From positions 1-64,000 of the forward strand of contig NZ_JABGCL010000005.1 in NCBI RefSeq assembly GCF_019800005.1: 64,000 nt of DNA. Direction: 5' to 3'. The first letter of the stretch is position 1; the number at the start of each line of letters is the position of its first letter. Below the pieces are notes generated by a model, which saw nothing but the letters and a program-made list of their open reading frames with translations, searched no databases and was not told the origin of the DNA. The stretch is from Geminicoccus harenae (GTDB lineage Bacteria; Pseudomonadota; Alphaproteobacteria; Geminicoccales; Geminicoccaceae). Below are positions 26,707 through 35,724 of the stretch, piece by piece. The translations under genes and the position numbers were made by a program.

Positions 26707-28152
26707 ATGGCCGGGATCGTCGATGCAGTCTTCCTCGACCGGGCGCTGGGCGAACTCGAGGTAGTGCGCTCCTGGAGCCCCAGGGTCGTGTCGCGTCTGG
26801 AGGCCTTGATCACGGCCGGCGAGGACGGGGACCTGTTCCGCGTCAACCCGCTCACCTTCGCGAAGGAACGCGGCGTCGCCACCGAGGAGGCGGTCGACCT
26901 GCTCCTGCACGCGACGGCGCTGGGCCTGTTCGAGATGGACTGGCTGCTGGTCTGCCCGCGCTGTGCCTGCGCGGTGAAGAGCTTTGCCCATCTGCGGGCG
27001 CTCAAGAGCCGGTATCGCTGCCCGGAATGCCACCACGACTACGAGGCGGCGCTGGACGACTTCATCGCCGTGTACTTCACCGTGTCGCCGAACGTCCGCA
27101 CGATCCGCTACCATCGCCCGGAGACGCTGGAGCCGTTCGACTATCTCTACGTCTTCCGCGGCGTGCGCGAGGGCGTCGCCCCGGATGGGACGCCGTTCGT
27201 CGAGGCGTGCCGGCAGGCGCTGCGCGGCATCGGCTTCCTGGAGCCGGGCGAGACCCGGAGCTTCGCCTTCGAGGCGGCAGAAGGCCTGGTGTTCGGGCTG
27301 AGCCGCGACGCGGATGCCGGGTTCGTCATCCGGGTGGAGGGCCGACCGGCTGCAGCGCCGCAACGCATCGCGCTCACCTGGCGTGGGCAGGACTATGCAC
27401 CCGACCAGATCGCGATAGCACCCGGCCCGGTCACCATCGACATCACCAACGACACGCCCGAGCGCGGCATCGTGGCGATTCTGCAGGGCGGTACCGCGGA
27501 CGATCAGGGCTTCCTGCGCTTCGAGCCCTATCTGACCGGCAAGCGCCTGCTCACCAGCCAGACCTTCCGCAGCCTGTTCCGCTCGGAGATCATCGGCGGG
27601 GCCGAGGGCCTGGCGATCCGCGACGTGGCGCTGCTGTTCACCGACATCAAGGGCTCGACCCGGCTCTACCAGCGGATCGGCGACCTGAACGCGTTCGAGC
27701 TGGTGCAGCAGCATTTCGACCGGCTGCGCGAGGCCACGCGCCAGCATGGCGGGGCGATCGTGAAGACGATCGGCGACGCGGTGATGGCGGTCTATCCGGA
27801 CGCCGCCCAGGCCGTGGCGGCAGCCTTGGAGATGCGCGAGGCGATCCGGCGGTTCAGCGCCGGCCAGTCGGACCGGGCGGTCGCGGTCAAGATCGGCATC
27901 CACCACGGTGCCGCCATCGCGGTCACGCTGAACGACCAGCTCGATTATTTCGGCCATACCGTGAACATCGCCTCGCGGGTCCAGGAGATGGCCGGGGCCG
28001 GCGAGATCTGGCTCACCGAGGACGTGTGGAGCTATCCGGGCGTGCAGAAGCTGCTGGACGGCCAGCCGGCACAGCATGAGGTCGCGCGGTTCCAGGGGAT
28101 CGAGCAGCCGATGAGCCTGGTGTGCCTGCCAAGCCCGGCGGAGCCGGCCTGA
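26707..28152 (+). CDS. Adenylate/guanylate cyclase with zinc-ribbon (DUF5939-type) N-terminus
   Basis: 481 residues. The N-terminal half matches the DUF5939 layout, with a rubredoxin-like ribbon: C83-PR-C86 and C105-PE-C108, probably binding zinc. The C-terminal class III cyclase domain (~residues 305-470) has both metal aspartates, D313 in LLFTDIKGSTRLY and D357 in KTIGDAVMAVYP, and the transition-state region HTVNIASRVQEM. It makes cAMP (or cGMP). There are no membrane helices, so it is cytoplasmic. ATG 26707 follows CGGAGGCAGGG. Effector ligand unknown. Convergent with the downstream nuclease-fold gene, 4 bp apart. Confidence 0.88.
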   Translation: MAGIVDAVFLDRALGELEVVRSWSPRVVSRLEALITAGEDGDLFRVNPLTFAKERGVATEEAVDLLLHATALGLFEMDWLLVCPRCACAVKSFAHLRALKSRYRCPECHHDYEAALDDFIAVYFTVSPNVRTIRYHRPETLEPFDYLYVFRGVREGVAPDGTPFVEACRQALRGIGFLEPGETRSFAFEAAEGLVFGLSRDADAGFVIRVEGRPAAAPQRIALTWRGQDYAPDQIAIAPGPVTIDITNDTPERGIVAILQGGTADDQGFLRFEPYLTGKRLLTSQTFRSLFRSEIIGGAEGLAIRDVALLFTDIKGSTRLYQRIGDLNAFELVQQHFDRLREATRQHGGAIVKTIGDAVMAVYPDAAQAVAAALEMREAIRRFSAGQSDRAVAVKIGIHHGAAIAVTLNDQLDYFGHTVNIASRVQEMAGAGEIWLTEDVWSYPGVQKLLDGQPAQHEVARFQGIEQPMSLVCLPSPAEPA

Positions 28153-28156
28153 CGCG

Positions 28157-29419
28157 TCACTCGGCTGCCGGCAGCGCCACGTTGAGGCCCAGCCGCGCGC
28201 TCACCCCGGCATGGTCGGACGGCCACAGCCGCCAGCCGTCGAGCGGCCAGGTCCTGCTCGCGGCCTCCGCACCCACCACCCGCAGCTGGCGTGGCTGGAT
28301 CGGCTCCTGGACGAAGATCAGGTCGACCCGCTGGGCCAGCTCCGACTGCGGGTTGCGCAGGTTCGCCGACTGGCAGCAGGTCGTACCCGGCAGGCTGCCG
28401 TAGCGGAGCTTCCAGGCATCGACCAGCCCGGCCCCGGTGAGCACCTGGTATGCGCTGCCCTCGGGCGCCCGGCCATAGGCATCCGGCCCCTCGCTGAACT
28501 CGCCGGCCAGGATCACCGGCGACGTGGCCGGCCCGGAAGCTGCGGCCAGCGCCGCGACCAGCTCGGCGGCCTGGGCCGGCGCGTGCTCGGTGCCGCGTGC
28601 CAGCCGGGTGGTGACGAAGCGGAAGCTGCGCCCGCGAATGGTGGTCTCGACGCCGACGAAGCCGTGCCGCGCCGTCAGGCGGGCGGCCTTGCCCAGGCCC
28701 GGCAAGGGGCGCGGTGGGTCGGCCCGATAGCGGCAGCCATCCTCCGAGCGCAGACAGCCGGCGAACTCGAGAGGCCGCGTCTCCACCCCGACCTGGCGCA
28801 GGATCACGTTGCGGCCATAGCCGCCGAGCAGGCCGCGCTTGCCGTCGATCGTGAACGGGATGCCGCGCAGCCGACCGACGCCCGGCAGCGCCGTCTCGAT
28901 CTCGCGCAGGTCCAGGTCGATCACGCTGGCGGCGACCCGGTAGTCGGCGCCGCGATCGCGCAACGTGGCGAGCGTCGCGTCGAGCTGGTCGCCGAACGCC
29001 CGGGCGATCGCCGGGTCGCGGCAGGCACCGGGCACGGGCGGCAGGTCCTGGCAGGTCAGGCGATAGACTTCCTGGAGCGCGACTAGGTCGGCGCGCCGGC
29101 GCACGATCTCGGCCGCCTGACGCTCGGCCCGACGCGGGAAATAGTTCTCGGCCACCTGGCGGAGCAGTGCCACCGCCGCCTCGCCGGGATCGCCGGCCGC
29201 CGCCGCGTCGAGCAGCCCCTCGACATCACCGCCCGGGTACTGGTTCTGGGTCATGACGTCGATCTCGCCCGGCCAGCGGCGCAGGTCCGGGCGATCGGCA
29301 GCGAGCGCACCGGTCGCGGCCAGGAGGATCCACGACAGGCAGAGGGCCATGGCGCCCGTGCTGGCGCGCGACGGGCAGGGCAGGATCAGCCGGAATATCC
29401 GGCAAGCGACGTGAACCAT
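28157..29419 (-). CDS. Secreted endonuclease/exonuclease/phosphatase-fold protein, degenerate active site
   Basis: About 420 residues from ATG 29419 with a hydrophobic export segment (MALCLSWILLAATGALAAD). The EEP fold is visible: N59 in VMTQNQYPG, E117 in VALQEVYR, and SDH (402-403) in WPSDHAGV. Compared with its neighbour at 29680, two catalytic positions have changed: THL is TRL (R272) and GDFNSG is GEFSEG (E307, S309). It is therefore probably inactive as a phosphodiesterase or has a new activity. An upstream TTG at 29449 or a downstream ATG are alternative starts. Confidence 0.8.
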   Translation of the reverse strand: MVHVACRIFRLILPCPSRASTGAMALCLSWILLAATGALAADRPDLRRWPGEIDVMTQNQYPGGDVEGLLDAAAAGDPGEAAVALLRQVAENYFPRRAERQAAEIVRRRADLVALQEVYRLTCQDLPPVPGACRDPAIARAFGDQLDATLATLRDRGADYRVAASVIDLDLREIETALPGVGRLRGIPFTIDGKRGLLGGYGRNVILRQVGVETRPLEFAGCLRSEDGCRYRADPPRPLPGLGKAARLTARHGFVGVETTIRGRSFRFVTTRLARGTEHAPAQAAELVAALAAASGPATSPVILAGEFSEGPDAYGRAPEGSAYQVLTGAGLVDAWKLRYGSLPGTTCCQSANLRNPQSELAQRVDLIFVQEPIQPRQLRVVGAEAASRTWPLDGWRLWPSDHAGVSARLGLNVALPAAE

Positions 29420-29679
29420 TCGTTCGAGCCTGTAATCAGGTCCGCTCAACCAGCCACATGTAATAATCTAGCCGGCCATGACGAGCGGGAAAGTGACGAA
29501 GATCAACCGGTGGAAGGGCAATACGGGCCGCGGTGGCAGTGTGCCATACATCGAAAGATATCCTGCGCTGGTCCGGGAAACGGCCCCGCCCCTTCCGCCG
29601 GAACCGTTCTCTGGCCAACATATCATGCGTTCGTTAACGAACACCATGCAATCGATCAGGCCTCTTTGCGCCCAGCCGC

Positions 29680-30885
29680 TCAGAATCGCAGCCAGGCCGC
29701 CACGCCGGCATGGTCCGAAGGCCACAGCCGCACGCCGTTCACCGGCGCGGTTCTCGCCGCAGGCTGGTTGCCGTCCAGCCGCACCGCGCGCACCAGGGCC
29801 GGCCGGCTCACGAAGATCTGATCGATCCGCTCGGACAGGATCGAGCTCGGGTTGCGCAGATCGGCGGCCTGGCAGCAGGTGAAGCCCCGGGCCTGGGGGA
29901 AGCCCGCCGCCCAGCTGTCCAGGAAGCCGGCGGCCGTGAAGCGGCGGTAGGGCGAGACGATCGGTGCCGGCCGCTGGTCGGCCGGACCGGAATTGAAGTC
30001 GCCCACCACGATGGTGGGTCCAGCCTGCGCGCGCGGGGCCGTGTTCAGCGCGCCCAGAAGCTCAGCCGCCTGGGCCGACTGGACGGCGGCAGAGCCGGCC
30101 GGACCATCGCCCAGCGTTGCGACCTCCAGATGGGTGTTCACGAACCGATAGCTGCGCCCGAGGATCACCGTGTCCACACCGACGAAGCCGCGCCGGAAGC
30201 CGATCCGGCCGAGATTGCCCGGCAGCGGCAGGGGGATGCTCGCCTCGGTGCGATAGTTGCAGCCCTGGGCGGAGCGGCGGCAGCCGGGGAAGACCACCGG
30301 GCTGGTCGCGATGTCCCGGCGACGCAGGATCACGTCCTGGTCGTAGGCGGAAAGCAGGCCCAGCTTGCCGTCGATCGTGAACGGCAGGCCGCGCAGCAGC
30401 CCGATCCCGGGCAGCTCCGACAGGGCCTCGCGCAGGTCGAAGTTCACGACCCGCGCCGCCACCTCGTAGCCGCCGCCGTTGGCCTCCAGTGCCGCGAGCG
30501 TCGTGCGGAGGTGGTCGCCGAACGCGGCGGCGATGGTGGGCTCGGTGCAGGCACCGGGCCTGGGCGGCAGCTCGCGGCAGCTCAAGTGGAAGACTTCCTG
30601 CAGGCCGACCAGCTCCGGCCGCCGCGCCTGGATCTGGGCAGCCTGCCGCTCGGCGCGGGGCGGGAACGGGCTCGCCGCCGCCTGACGGAGGAGCTCCAGC
30701 ACCGCCTCGTTCAGCTCCGACGGCGAGCCGGCGCCGGACAGGGTCGCGAGGTCGGCGCCGATATACTGGTTCTGGGTCATCACCAGGATCTCGCCGACCG
30801 GGCGCGCCTGGGCATGGGCCTGTGAACTGCCGAGTGCCAGGAGCAGGGCGGTGGCCAGACCGGTCAGGAAGCGGCTCGGACTCAT
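29680..30885 (-). CDS. Secreted endonuclease/exonuclease/phosphatase family protein
   Basis: 401 residues with a Sec signal (RFLTGLATALLLALGSSQAH, cleavage near AHA-QA). All EEP catalytic positions are present: N39 in VMTQNQYIG, E97 in VGLQEVFH, H252 in VNTHLEV, D296 and N298 in VVGDFNSG, D355 in RIDQIFV and D391/H392 in WPSDHAGV. It should be an active periplasmic phosphodiesterase, phosphatase or nuclease; the substrate is unknown. A paralogue with altered residues lies 260 bp downstream on the same strand, evidently by tandem duplication. ATG 30909 is an alternative start. Confidence 0.86.
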   Translation of the reverse strand: MSPSRFLTGLATALLLALGSSQAHAQARPVGEILVMTQNQYIGADLATLSGAGSPSELNEAVLELLRQAAASPFPPRAERQAAQIQARRPELVGLQEVFHLSCRELPPRPGACTEPTIAAAFGDHLRTTLAALEANGGGYEVAARVVNFDLREALSELPGIGLLRGLPFTIDGKLGLLSAYDQDVILRRRDIATSPVVFPGCRRSAQGCNYRTEASIPLPLPGNLGRIGFRRGFVGVDTVILGRSYRFVNTHLEVATLGDGPAGSAAVQSAQAAELLGALNTAPRAQAGPTIVVGDFNSGPADQRPAPIVSPYRRFTAAGFLDSWAAGFPQARGFTCCQAADLRNPSSILSERIDQIFVSRPALVRAVRLDGNQPAARTAPVNGVRLWPSDHAGVAAWLRF

Positions 30886-30971
30886 GGCGAGATTCCCGGA
30901 ACTGGTCATGGCAGCATCAGCAGATGGCCCCGCCGGGCGCGCGCGGTCAAGCCGGGCTGAAGGAGGCCGCC

Positions 30972-32030
30972 TCACCCGCGAGCAGGCGAGGCCAAGCTGG
31001 CCCGGTCCACGAACCGGCTCGGCAGCTCGACCGTCCCTGGCGGCGAGGCAGGATCGGCGAGGCGGGCCAGCATCATGTCCGCAGCCGCACGACCGATCGC
31101 ACCAAAGTCGCGCACCACCGAACTCACCTCGGGGCTCGCCGCCATCGCCACGTCCTCGGCATCGAGCGCTGCGAGCGACAGGTCCTCCGGCACGGTCAGT
31201 CCCCGTTCCCGACAGGCGCGCAGGAGCGCCAGCAGCAGCCGGCTGCCCTCCGCGATCACGGCGCTGGGCCGGTTGCCGTCGTCGAGCAGCCGGCCGAGTT
31301 CGGCCGCTACGTCCTGGCCTGGCACCAAGCCGACCGGGAGCAGTCCGGCCGGTTCGAGCCCGGCGGCCAGTCCTGCCGCCAGGAAGTGCCGGCGCCGCTC
31401 CAGGGTCGGCCGGATCGCCAGGGTCTGCTGGACCAGTGCCAAGCGGCGGTGGCCCAGCAGCGCCAGCCGGGCCACCAAGGTGGTCATTGCCGCTGCATGA
31501 TCGGTGCAGACCCGGTCGGCACTGACCGGCAGGTCCCGGTCGAGCAGCACCAGCGGGACGTCGGCCCGGCTGAGCCCCGCCTGGATCTGCGGGTCGGTCT
31601 GGTCGGACACGTAGAGGATGATCCCGTCGACCTGGCGGGTGCGCAGCAGGTCGAGGGCCGCGCATTCACGCTGGACCTGCTGGTCGCTGCTGGCGAGCAG
31701 CATGGCATAGCCGCGCTCCGCCAGCCGGTCGGCCGCCGCCTGGGCCACCGCCGCGTTGGGATAGGCAGTGAGGCTCGGGATCAGGATGCCGATGGTACGG
31801 GTCGCCTGGGTGCGCATCGCGCGCGCCGCCAGGTTCGGGATATAGCCCAGGCTGCGCATGGCCGCCTCGACGCGGGCGCGGGTCGCGGGCACCACCTTGT
31901 CCGGCTCGTTGCAGACCCGGGACACGGTGACGGTCGACACCCCGGCCTGGCGTGCCACCTCGCGGATCGTCGGACGGCGACGGCCGGCCGCCGGTTCCCC
32001 TGACGGGATGTTGACGTTTTCATCCGCCAA
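30972..32030 (-). CDS. LacI-family transcriptional regulator
   Basis: 352 residues. The LacI helix-turn-helix is at residues 20-45 (TIREVARQAGVSTVTVSRVC), followed by the hinge MRSLGYIPNLAARAMRTQA and a periplasmic-binding-protein-like effector domain (RTIGILIPSL to the end). It probably represses sugar-uptake genes in response to a sugar. The TTG at 32030 is the only reasonable start in frame. It is divergent from the PhyH gene by 50 bp, and a LacI-like operator overlaps its first codons. The ribose-type importer at 33.8-38.6 kb is the likely regulon. Confidence 0.9.
   Translation of the reverse strand: MADENVNIPSGEPAAGRRRPTIREVARQAGVSTVTVSRVCNEPDKVVPATRARVEAAMRSLGYIPNLAARAMRTQATRTIGILIPSLTAYPNAAVAQAAADRLAERGYAMLLASSDQQVQRECAALDLLRTRQVDGIILYVSDQTDPQIQAGLSRADVPLVLLDRDLPVSADRVCTDHAAAMTTLVARLALLGHRRLALVQQTLAIRPTLERRRHFLAAGLAAGLEPAGLLPVGLVPGQDVAAELGRLLDDGNRPSAVIAEGSRLLLALLRACRERGLTVPEDLSLAALDAEDVAMAASPEVSSVVRDFGAIGRAAADMMLARLADPASPPGTVELPSRFVDRASLASPARG
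32009..32022. promoter_or_regulatory. Candidate LacI-type operator at the lacI/phyH junction
   Basis: TGTTGACGTTTTCA matches the palindromic LacI-family pattern TGTAAACGTTTACA at 11 of 14 positions, centred on CG. It lies at the 5' end of the LacI gene, 59 bp before the divergent PhyH start. A related sequence lies upstream of the sugar-binding protein (37303-37316). Confidence 0.45.
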
Positions 32031-32080
32031 GCGCAGGCTCGGCCAGTTGCGTGAGCGACCAAGATCGGGAGAGGCAGGAC

Positions 32081-32974
32081 ATGGCCGTGCTGAGCAGCGA
32101 GCAGATTGCCGCCTACGAGCGGGACGGGTTCCTGGTTGTCAAGGACGTGCTGTCGGCGGACGAGGTGGCGGAGCTGCGCCGGGTCACCGAGGAGCTGGTC
32201 GAGAAGGCGCGTGGCGTGACGGCACATGACGACCTCTATGACCTGGAGCCCAGCCACTCGCCCGAGGAGCCGCGGGTCCGGCGGATCAAGACCCCGCACC
32301 TGCAGGCGCCGATCTACGACCAGGTGATGCGCCATCCGACCATCCTCGGCATCCTGCAGGACCTGGTGGCGCCGGCGATCCGGTTCGACGCGTCCAAGCT
32401 GAACATGAAGGCGGCCGGCTATGGTGCCGCGGTCGAGTGGCACCAGGACTGGGCGTTCTATCCGCACACCAACGACGACCTGTGCGCGGTGGGCGTGATG
32501 ATGGACGACTGCGCCATCGAGAACGGGCCGCTGCTCTGCATCCCCGGCAGCCACAAGGGCAAGGTCTACGACCATCATGCGGACGGGTATTTCTGCGGGG
32601 CGATCGACCCCACCGGCTCGGACATCCCGTTCGACCAGGCCGTGCCCTGCATCGGCCCGGCCGGCAGCATCTCCATCCACCATGCCCGCACGATCCACGG
32701 CTCGGCGCTGAACACCTCGGACCGGATGCGGCGGCTCCTCCTGTTCCAGTACCGCGCCGCCGACGCCTGGCCCCTGTGCGCCGGCAACCAGATGGACTGG
32801 GAGGCCTGGGAGGCGCTGATGCTGACGGGGCAGACTGATCCGATCGCACCGCGCCTGGCCGACGTGCCGGTCCGTCTGCCGCTGCCCCCGGCCAGGAGCC
32901 AGGGCTCGATCTATGAGAACCAGCGCGGGCTGAAGACCAGCTTCTTCGGCAAGGCCGACACCCGGGCGGCGTGA
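32081..32974 (+). CDS. Phytanoyl-CoA dioxygenase (PhyH) family protein
   Basis: 297 residues of the Fe(II)/2-oxoglutarate-dependent PhyH family. The iron ligands are H121 and D123 in VEWHQDWAFY and the distal His206 in HHARTIHGSALN; the 2-oxoglutarate-binding Arg is probably in SDRMRRLLLF. The family hydroxylates diverse substrates, so function is open; linkage to a LacI regulator and sugar importer suggests a carbohydrate- or phosphonate-like substrate. ATG 32081 follows GGAGAGGCAGG. Its stop overlaps the next gene by 4 nt. Confidence 0.9.
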   Translation: MAVLSSEQIAAYERDGFLVVKDVLSADEVAELRRVTEELVEKARGVTAHDDLYDLEPSHSPEEPRVRRIKTPHLQAPIYDQVMRHPTILGILQDLVAPAIRFDASKLNMKAAGYGAAVEWHQDWAFYPHTNDDLCAVGVMMDDCAIENGPLLCIPGSHKGKVYDHHADGYFCGAIDPTGSDIPFDQAVPCIGPAGSISIHHARTIHGSALNTSDRMRRLLLFQYRAADAWPLCAGNQMDWEAWEALMLTGQTDPIAPRLADVPVRLPLPPARSQGSIYENQRGLKTSFFGKADTRAA

Positions 32975-33815
32975 CCGGAGCACTGCGCCTGCTGGTCATG
33001 CTCGGCTGGCTCGCGTGGTCCGGCACGGCGTCCGCCTGTCCGGGTGGTGCCAAACCTTGCGAGGTCGAGGGTGGCAGCTACCTGATGCTGCTGCCTCTGG
33101 CCGGGCAGGACGGCCCGCCGCCGGTGCTGCTCCACCTGCACGGCTGGGGCGGGAATGCCGCCGCGGTGCTGCAGGCCGGCTTCTCGCAGGAATTCCTGGC
33201 GCGCGGCTTCGTGGTAATCGCACCGCAGGGGCTTCAGTCCAGGCCCGGCGGCAGGACCGACTGGTCAGTGGGAGACGGCCAGCCCCATCCGCGCGACGAC
33301 CGGGCGTTCGTCGGCCGCGTCCTGGACGACGCCGCCCGCCGCTTCGGCCTGGACCGCGGCCGGGTGCTACTGAGCGGCTTCTCCCGGGGCGCGTCGATGG
33401 CGTGGGACATCGCCTGCCAGGAGCCCGCGATGGCCCTGGCCTATGCCCCGGTGGCCGGCGGGTTCTGGCAGAAGCAGCCCACCACCTGCATGGGGCCGGT
33501 CCGGCTCCTGCACACTCATGGCTTCGCCGATGCCACCGTGCCGCTGGAAGGCCGCGTGCTGCGCGGCGGTGCGCTGGCCCAGGCCGACATCTTCGCGGGG
33601 CTCGCCCTATGGCGCAGGGTGGATGGCTGTGACGGTCCGGCCGAGGTCCCCGCCACGGCCGACCGTTCTGGCGCAAGCGCTGGATCGGCTGCCGGGCGGG
33701 CACGGTGGAACTGGCGCTGCACCCGGGCGGGCACGCCATCCCCGATGGCTGGGCACAGCTGGTGATCGACTGGTTCCTGGCCCTGCCGCGCCGGTCGGGC
33801 GGAACCTCCGGATAG
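32971..33815 (+). pseudogene. Secreted PHB-depolymerase-like esterase, single-base frameshift
   Basis: The first frame gives a Sec signal (LRLLVMLGWLAWSGTASA), then an alpha/beta hydrolase of the Esterase-PHB/LpqC type: LLHLHGWGGNAAAV, nucleophile Ser in LLSGFSRGASMAWD and acid region HTHGFADATVP. After ATADR at ~33,665 the frame turns into unrelated sequence and stops at 33,765. The +1-shifted frame continues as RKRWIGCRAGTVELALHPGG with the expected catalytic His in HPGGHAIPDGW, then VIDWFLALP, to a TAG at 33,815. One missing T (CGTTTCTGG read as CGTTCTGG) explains the break. ATGA coupling to phyH is intact. Confidence 0.8.
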
Positions 33816-33817
33816 CG

Positions 33818-34777
33818 TCAGATCAGCTCGCGGACATGGGCCTCGCGGCCATAGATCGCGACCAGCGCCACGATGGTCACCCCGAGCGTGGCCTGGACCA
33901 GCGGCGGTCTGAGCCCCAGCCCGACCAGCACGGTGGTGAGCTCGATCAGGCAGAGCGCGCCGGCGATCGTGCCGAGATAGCCGCCCCGGCCGCCGATCAG
34001 CGTGGTGCCGCCAATCACCACCGCGGCGATGGTCTGGAACAGGTAGGGCTCGCCCACCCGTGCATAGGCGGCACCGGAGAAGCCCAGCAGGAGGACGCCG
34101 GTGAGCGCCGCGAAGCCGGCACTCAGCGCGAAGGTGATCGTCCAGGTGCGTACCGGGTCGACCAGCGCCAAGCGGGCGGCGCGCGGGTTGCTGCCCAGCG
34201 CATAGAGCCGCCGGCCATACACGGTCCGGCCGAGCGCCAGGATCACCACTGCCGCCAAGACCAGGAAGGCCGGAATCAGCCATGGAACCGGGATCGGCCC
34301 GATGCTGCCGCCGATCGAGACGAAGCTGGTCACGTAGGAAGGTGCGGCACCGGTCGGAAAGCCCGCCGTCCATAGCTGGACGGCACCTTGTAGGGCGGTG
34401 CCGGTGCCGAGGGTCACGATCAGCGGGTGGATCGCCAGACTGGCGGAGACCATGCCGTTGAAGGCACCGATCGCCATGGCCACGGCCAGGACCAGCGGCA
34501 GCACCACGGCGAACGGCACGCCGTCGCCGTAGAGCTGGGCGGCGGTGACATTGGCGAAGCCGATCACGAACGGGATCGAGAGGTCGATGCCGCCGATGAT
34601 GATCACCAGCGTCTGGCCGATCGCGGCGATCGCCAGGAGCGTGGCCAGCACCAGCATGGCGCGGATGCCGAACATGGTGCCGAAGCCGCGGATCAACGCC
34701 ATGCCGATCAGGTGGATGGCCAGCGCCAGCAGCAGTGCCGCCACCGGGCGCGGGATCCGGGCGAGGGCGGCGCTCAT
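33818..34777 (-). CDS. Ribose-type sugar ABC transporter permease 2
   Basis: 319 residues of the BPD_transp_2 family (RbsC/XylH-like), with 8-10 membrane helices. The characteristic GGIDLSIPFVIGFANVTAAQ and AVVIGGTTLIGGRGGYLGTI segments are present, as is the coupling region YGRRLYALGSNPRAARLALV. It forms one half of the channel with the upstream permease, whose stop overlaps its ATG by 4 nt. Last gene of the importer's membrane operon. It faces the frameshifted esterase, 2 bp away. Confidence 0.92.
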   Translation of the reverse strand: MSAALARIPRPVAALLLALAIHLIGMALIRGFGTMFGIRAMLVLATLLAIAAIGQTLVIIIGGIDLSIPFVIGFANVTAAQLYGDGVPFAVVLPLVLAVAMAIGAFNGMVSASLAIHPLIVTLGTGTALQGAVQLWTAGFPTGAAPSYVTSFVSIGGSIGPIPVPWLIPAFLVLAAVVILALGRTVYGRRLYALGSNPRAARLALVDPVRTWTITFALSAGFAALTGVLLLGFSGAAYARVGEPYLFQTIAAVVIGGTTLIGGRGGYLGTIAGALCLIELTTVLVGLGLRPPLVQATLGVTIVALVAIYGREAHVRELI

Positions 34778-35724
34778 GTATGCCTCCGGCCGCGCAGGAG
34801 CTGGCGCAGGCGGTCGGCGTTGAGCACCACCGCCACGGTCAGCACCGTGCCATAGACGATCTGCAGGACGAAGGTCGACACGTTGAAGAAGGTCAGCGCG
34901 GTCTGCAGCAGGAAGATGTCCGCGGCACCCAGCACAGCGGCGACCAGCCCGCCGCGCCCGCCGGCCAGGCTGACCCCGCCCAGCGCCACCGCGGAGATCG
35001 CGAGCAGCGTGTAGGTGCCCGCGATGTTCGGGTCGGCCGAGCCGATCAGGCCGGTGAGGCACAGGCCGCCCACCGCGGCGATCAGGCCGGCCAGGACATA
35101 GGCCAGAAAGCGGACCAGGGTGACCGGGATGCCGGCCGTGTAGGCGGCGCGATCATCGCTGCCCACGCACAGGAGCTGCTCGTAGAAGGGCAGCCGCTTG
35201 ATCAGCAGCCAGAGCAGCGCCACGGCTGCCAGCGGCAGGATCGAGGTCGGCCCGGCCAGCGCCTTGATCCAGCCGGGCACGGTGCCGGCCGGCGAGGGCA
35301 CGATGGTGAGCGTGATGCCGGCATAGAACAGGGAGGTCCCGAGCGTGGCGACGATCGGCTGGATGCGCAGCACGGTCGCGAGCAGGCCGTTCAAGGCACC
35401 CGACAGGAGGCCCAGCAGCAGGACCAGGGGCACGATCAGGAACGGGGATTCGATGCCCAGCCCTTCCACGAGCCAGCGCACTACCACCACGTTGACCAGG
35501 CCCATGAGCGGGCCCACCGAGATGTCGATGCCGCCGCGCCCCGCCAGGATCGGCGGCATGGAGGCGATCGCGGCCAGGACCAGGCCGGAGGCCAGGCCGA
35601 TCGTCACGCCCAGGCTGGTGGGCGCGAACCGCACAGGGTTCAGGGCGATGTTGACCGCCAGCAGGACGACGAACAGGCCGGCGGCCAGGCGAAGATAGGC
35701 GCGGCCGGCAAGCCAGCGGGACAT
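34774..35724 (-). CDS. Ribose-type sugar ABC transporter permease 1
   Basis: 316 residues of the same family. The hallmark blocks are ILAGRGGIDISVGPLMGLVN and AISAVALGGVSLAGGRGGLV, with the coupling loop CVGSDDRAAYTAGIPVTLVR. It differs enough from permease 2 to imply a heterodimeric channel, as in autoinducer-2 and some pentose importers. It directly abuts the ATPase gene upstream (the stop of that gene is adjacent to its ATG), so translation is probably coupled. Confidence 0.92.
   Translation of the reverse strand: MSRWLAGRAYLRLAAGLFVVLLAVNIALNPVRFAPTSLGVTIGLASGLVLAAIASMPPILAGRGGIDISVGPLMGLVNVVVVRWLVEGLGIESPFLIVPLVLLLGLLSGALNGLLATVLRIQPIVATLGTSLFYAGITLTIVPSPAGTVPGWIKALAGPTSILPLAAVALLWLLIKRLPFYEQLLCVGSDDRAAYTAGIPVTLVRFLAYVLAGLIAAVGGLCLTGLIGSADPNIAGTYTLLAISAVALGGVSLAGGRGGLVAAVLGAADIFLLQTALTFFNVSTFVLQIVYGTVLTVAVVLNADRLRQLLRGRRHT

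Noticed and set aside
29680..31665. Extended 661-residue version of the EEP protein reaching into the LacI gene
   Set aside because: The upstream ~260 residues are a shadow of lacI; the signal peptide at 30885 gives the proper start.
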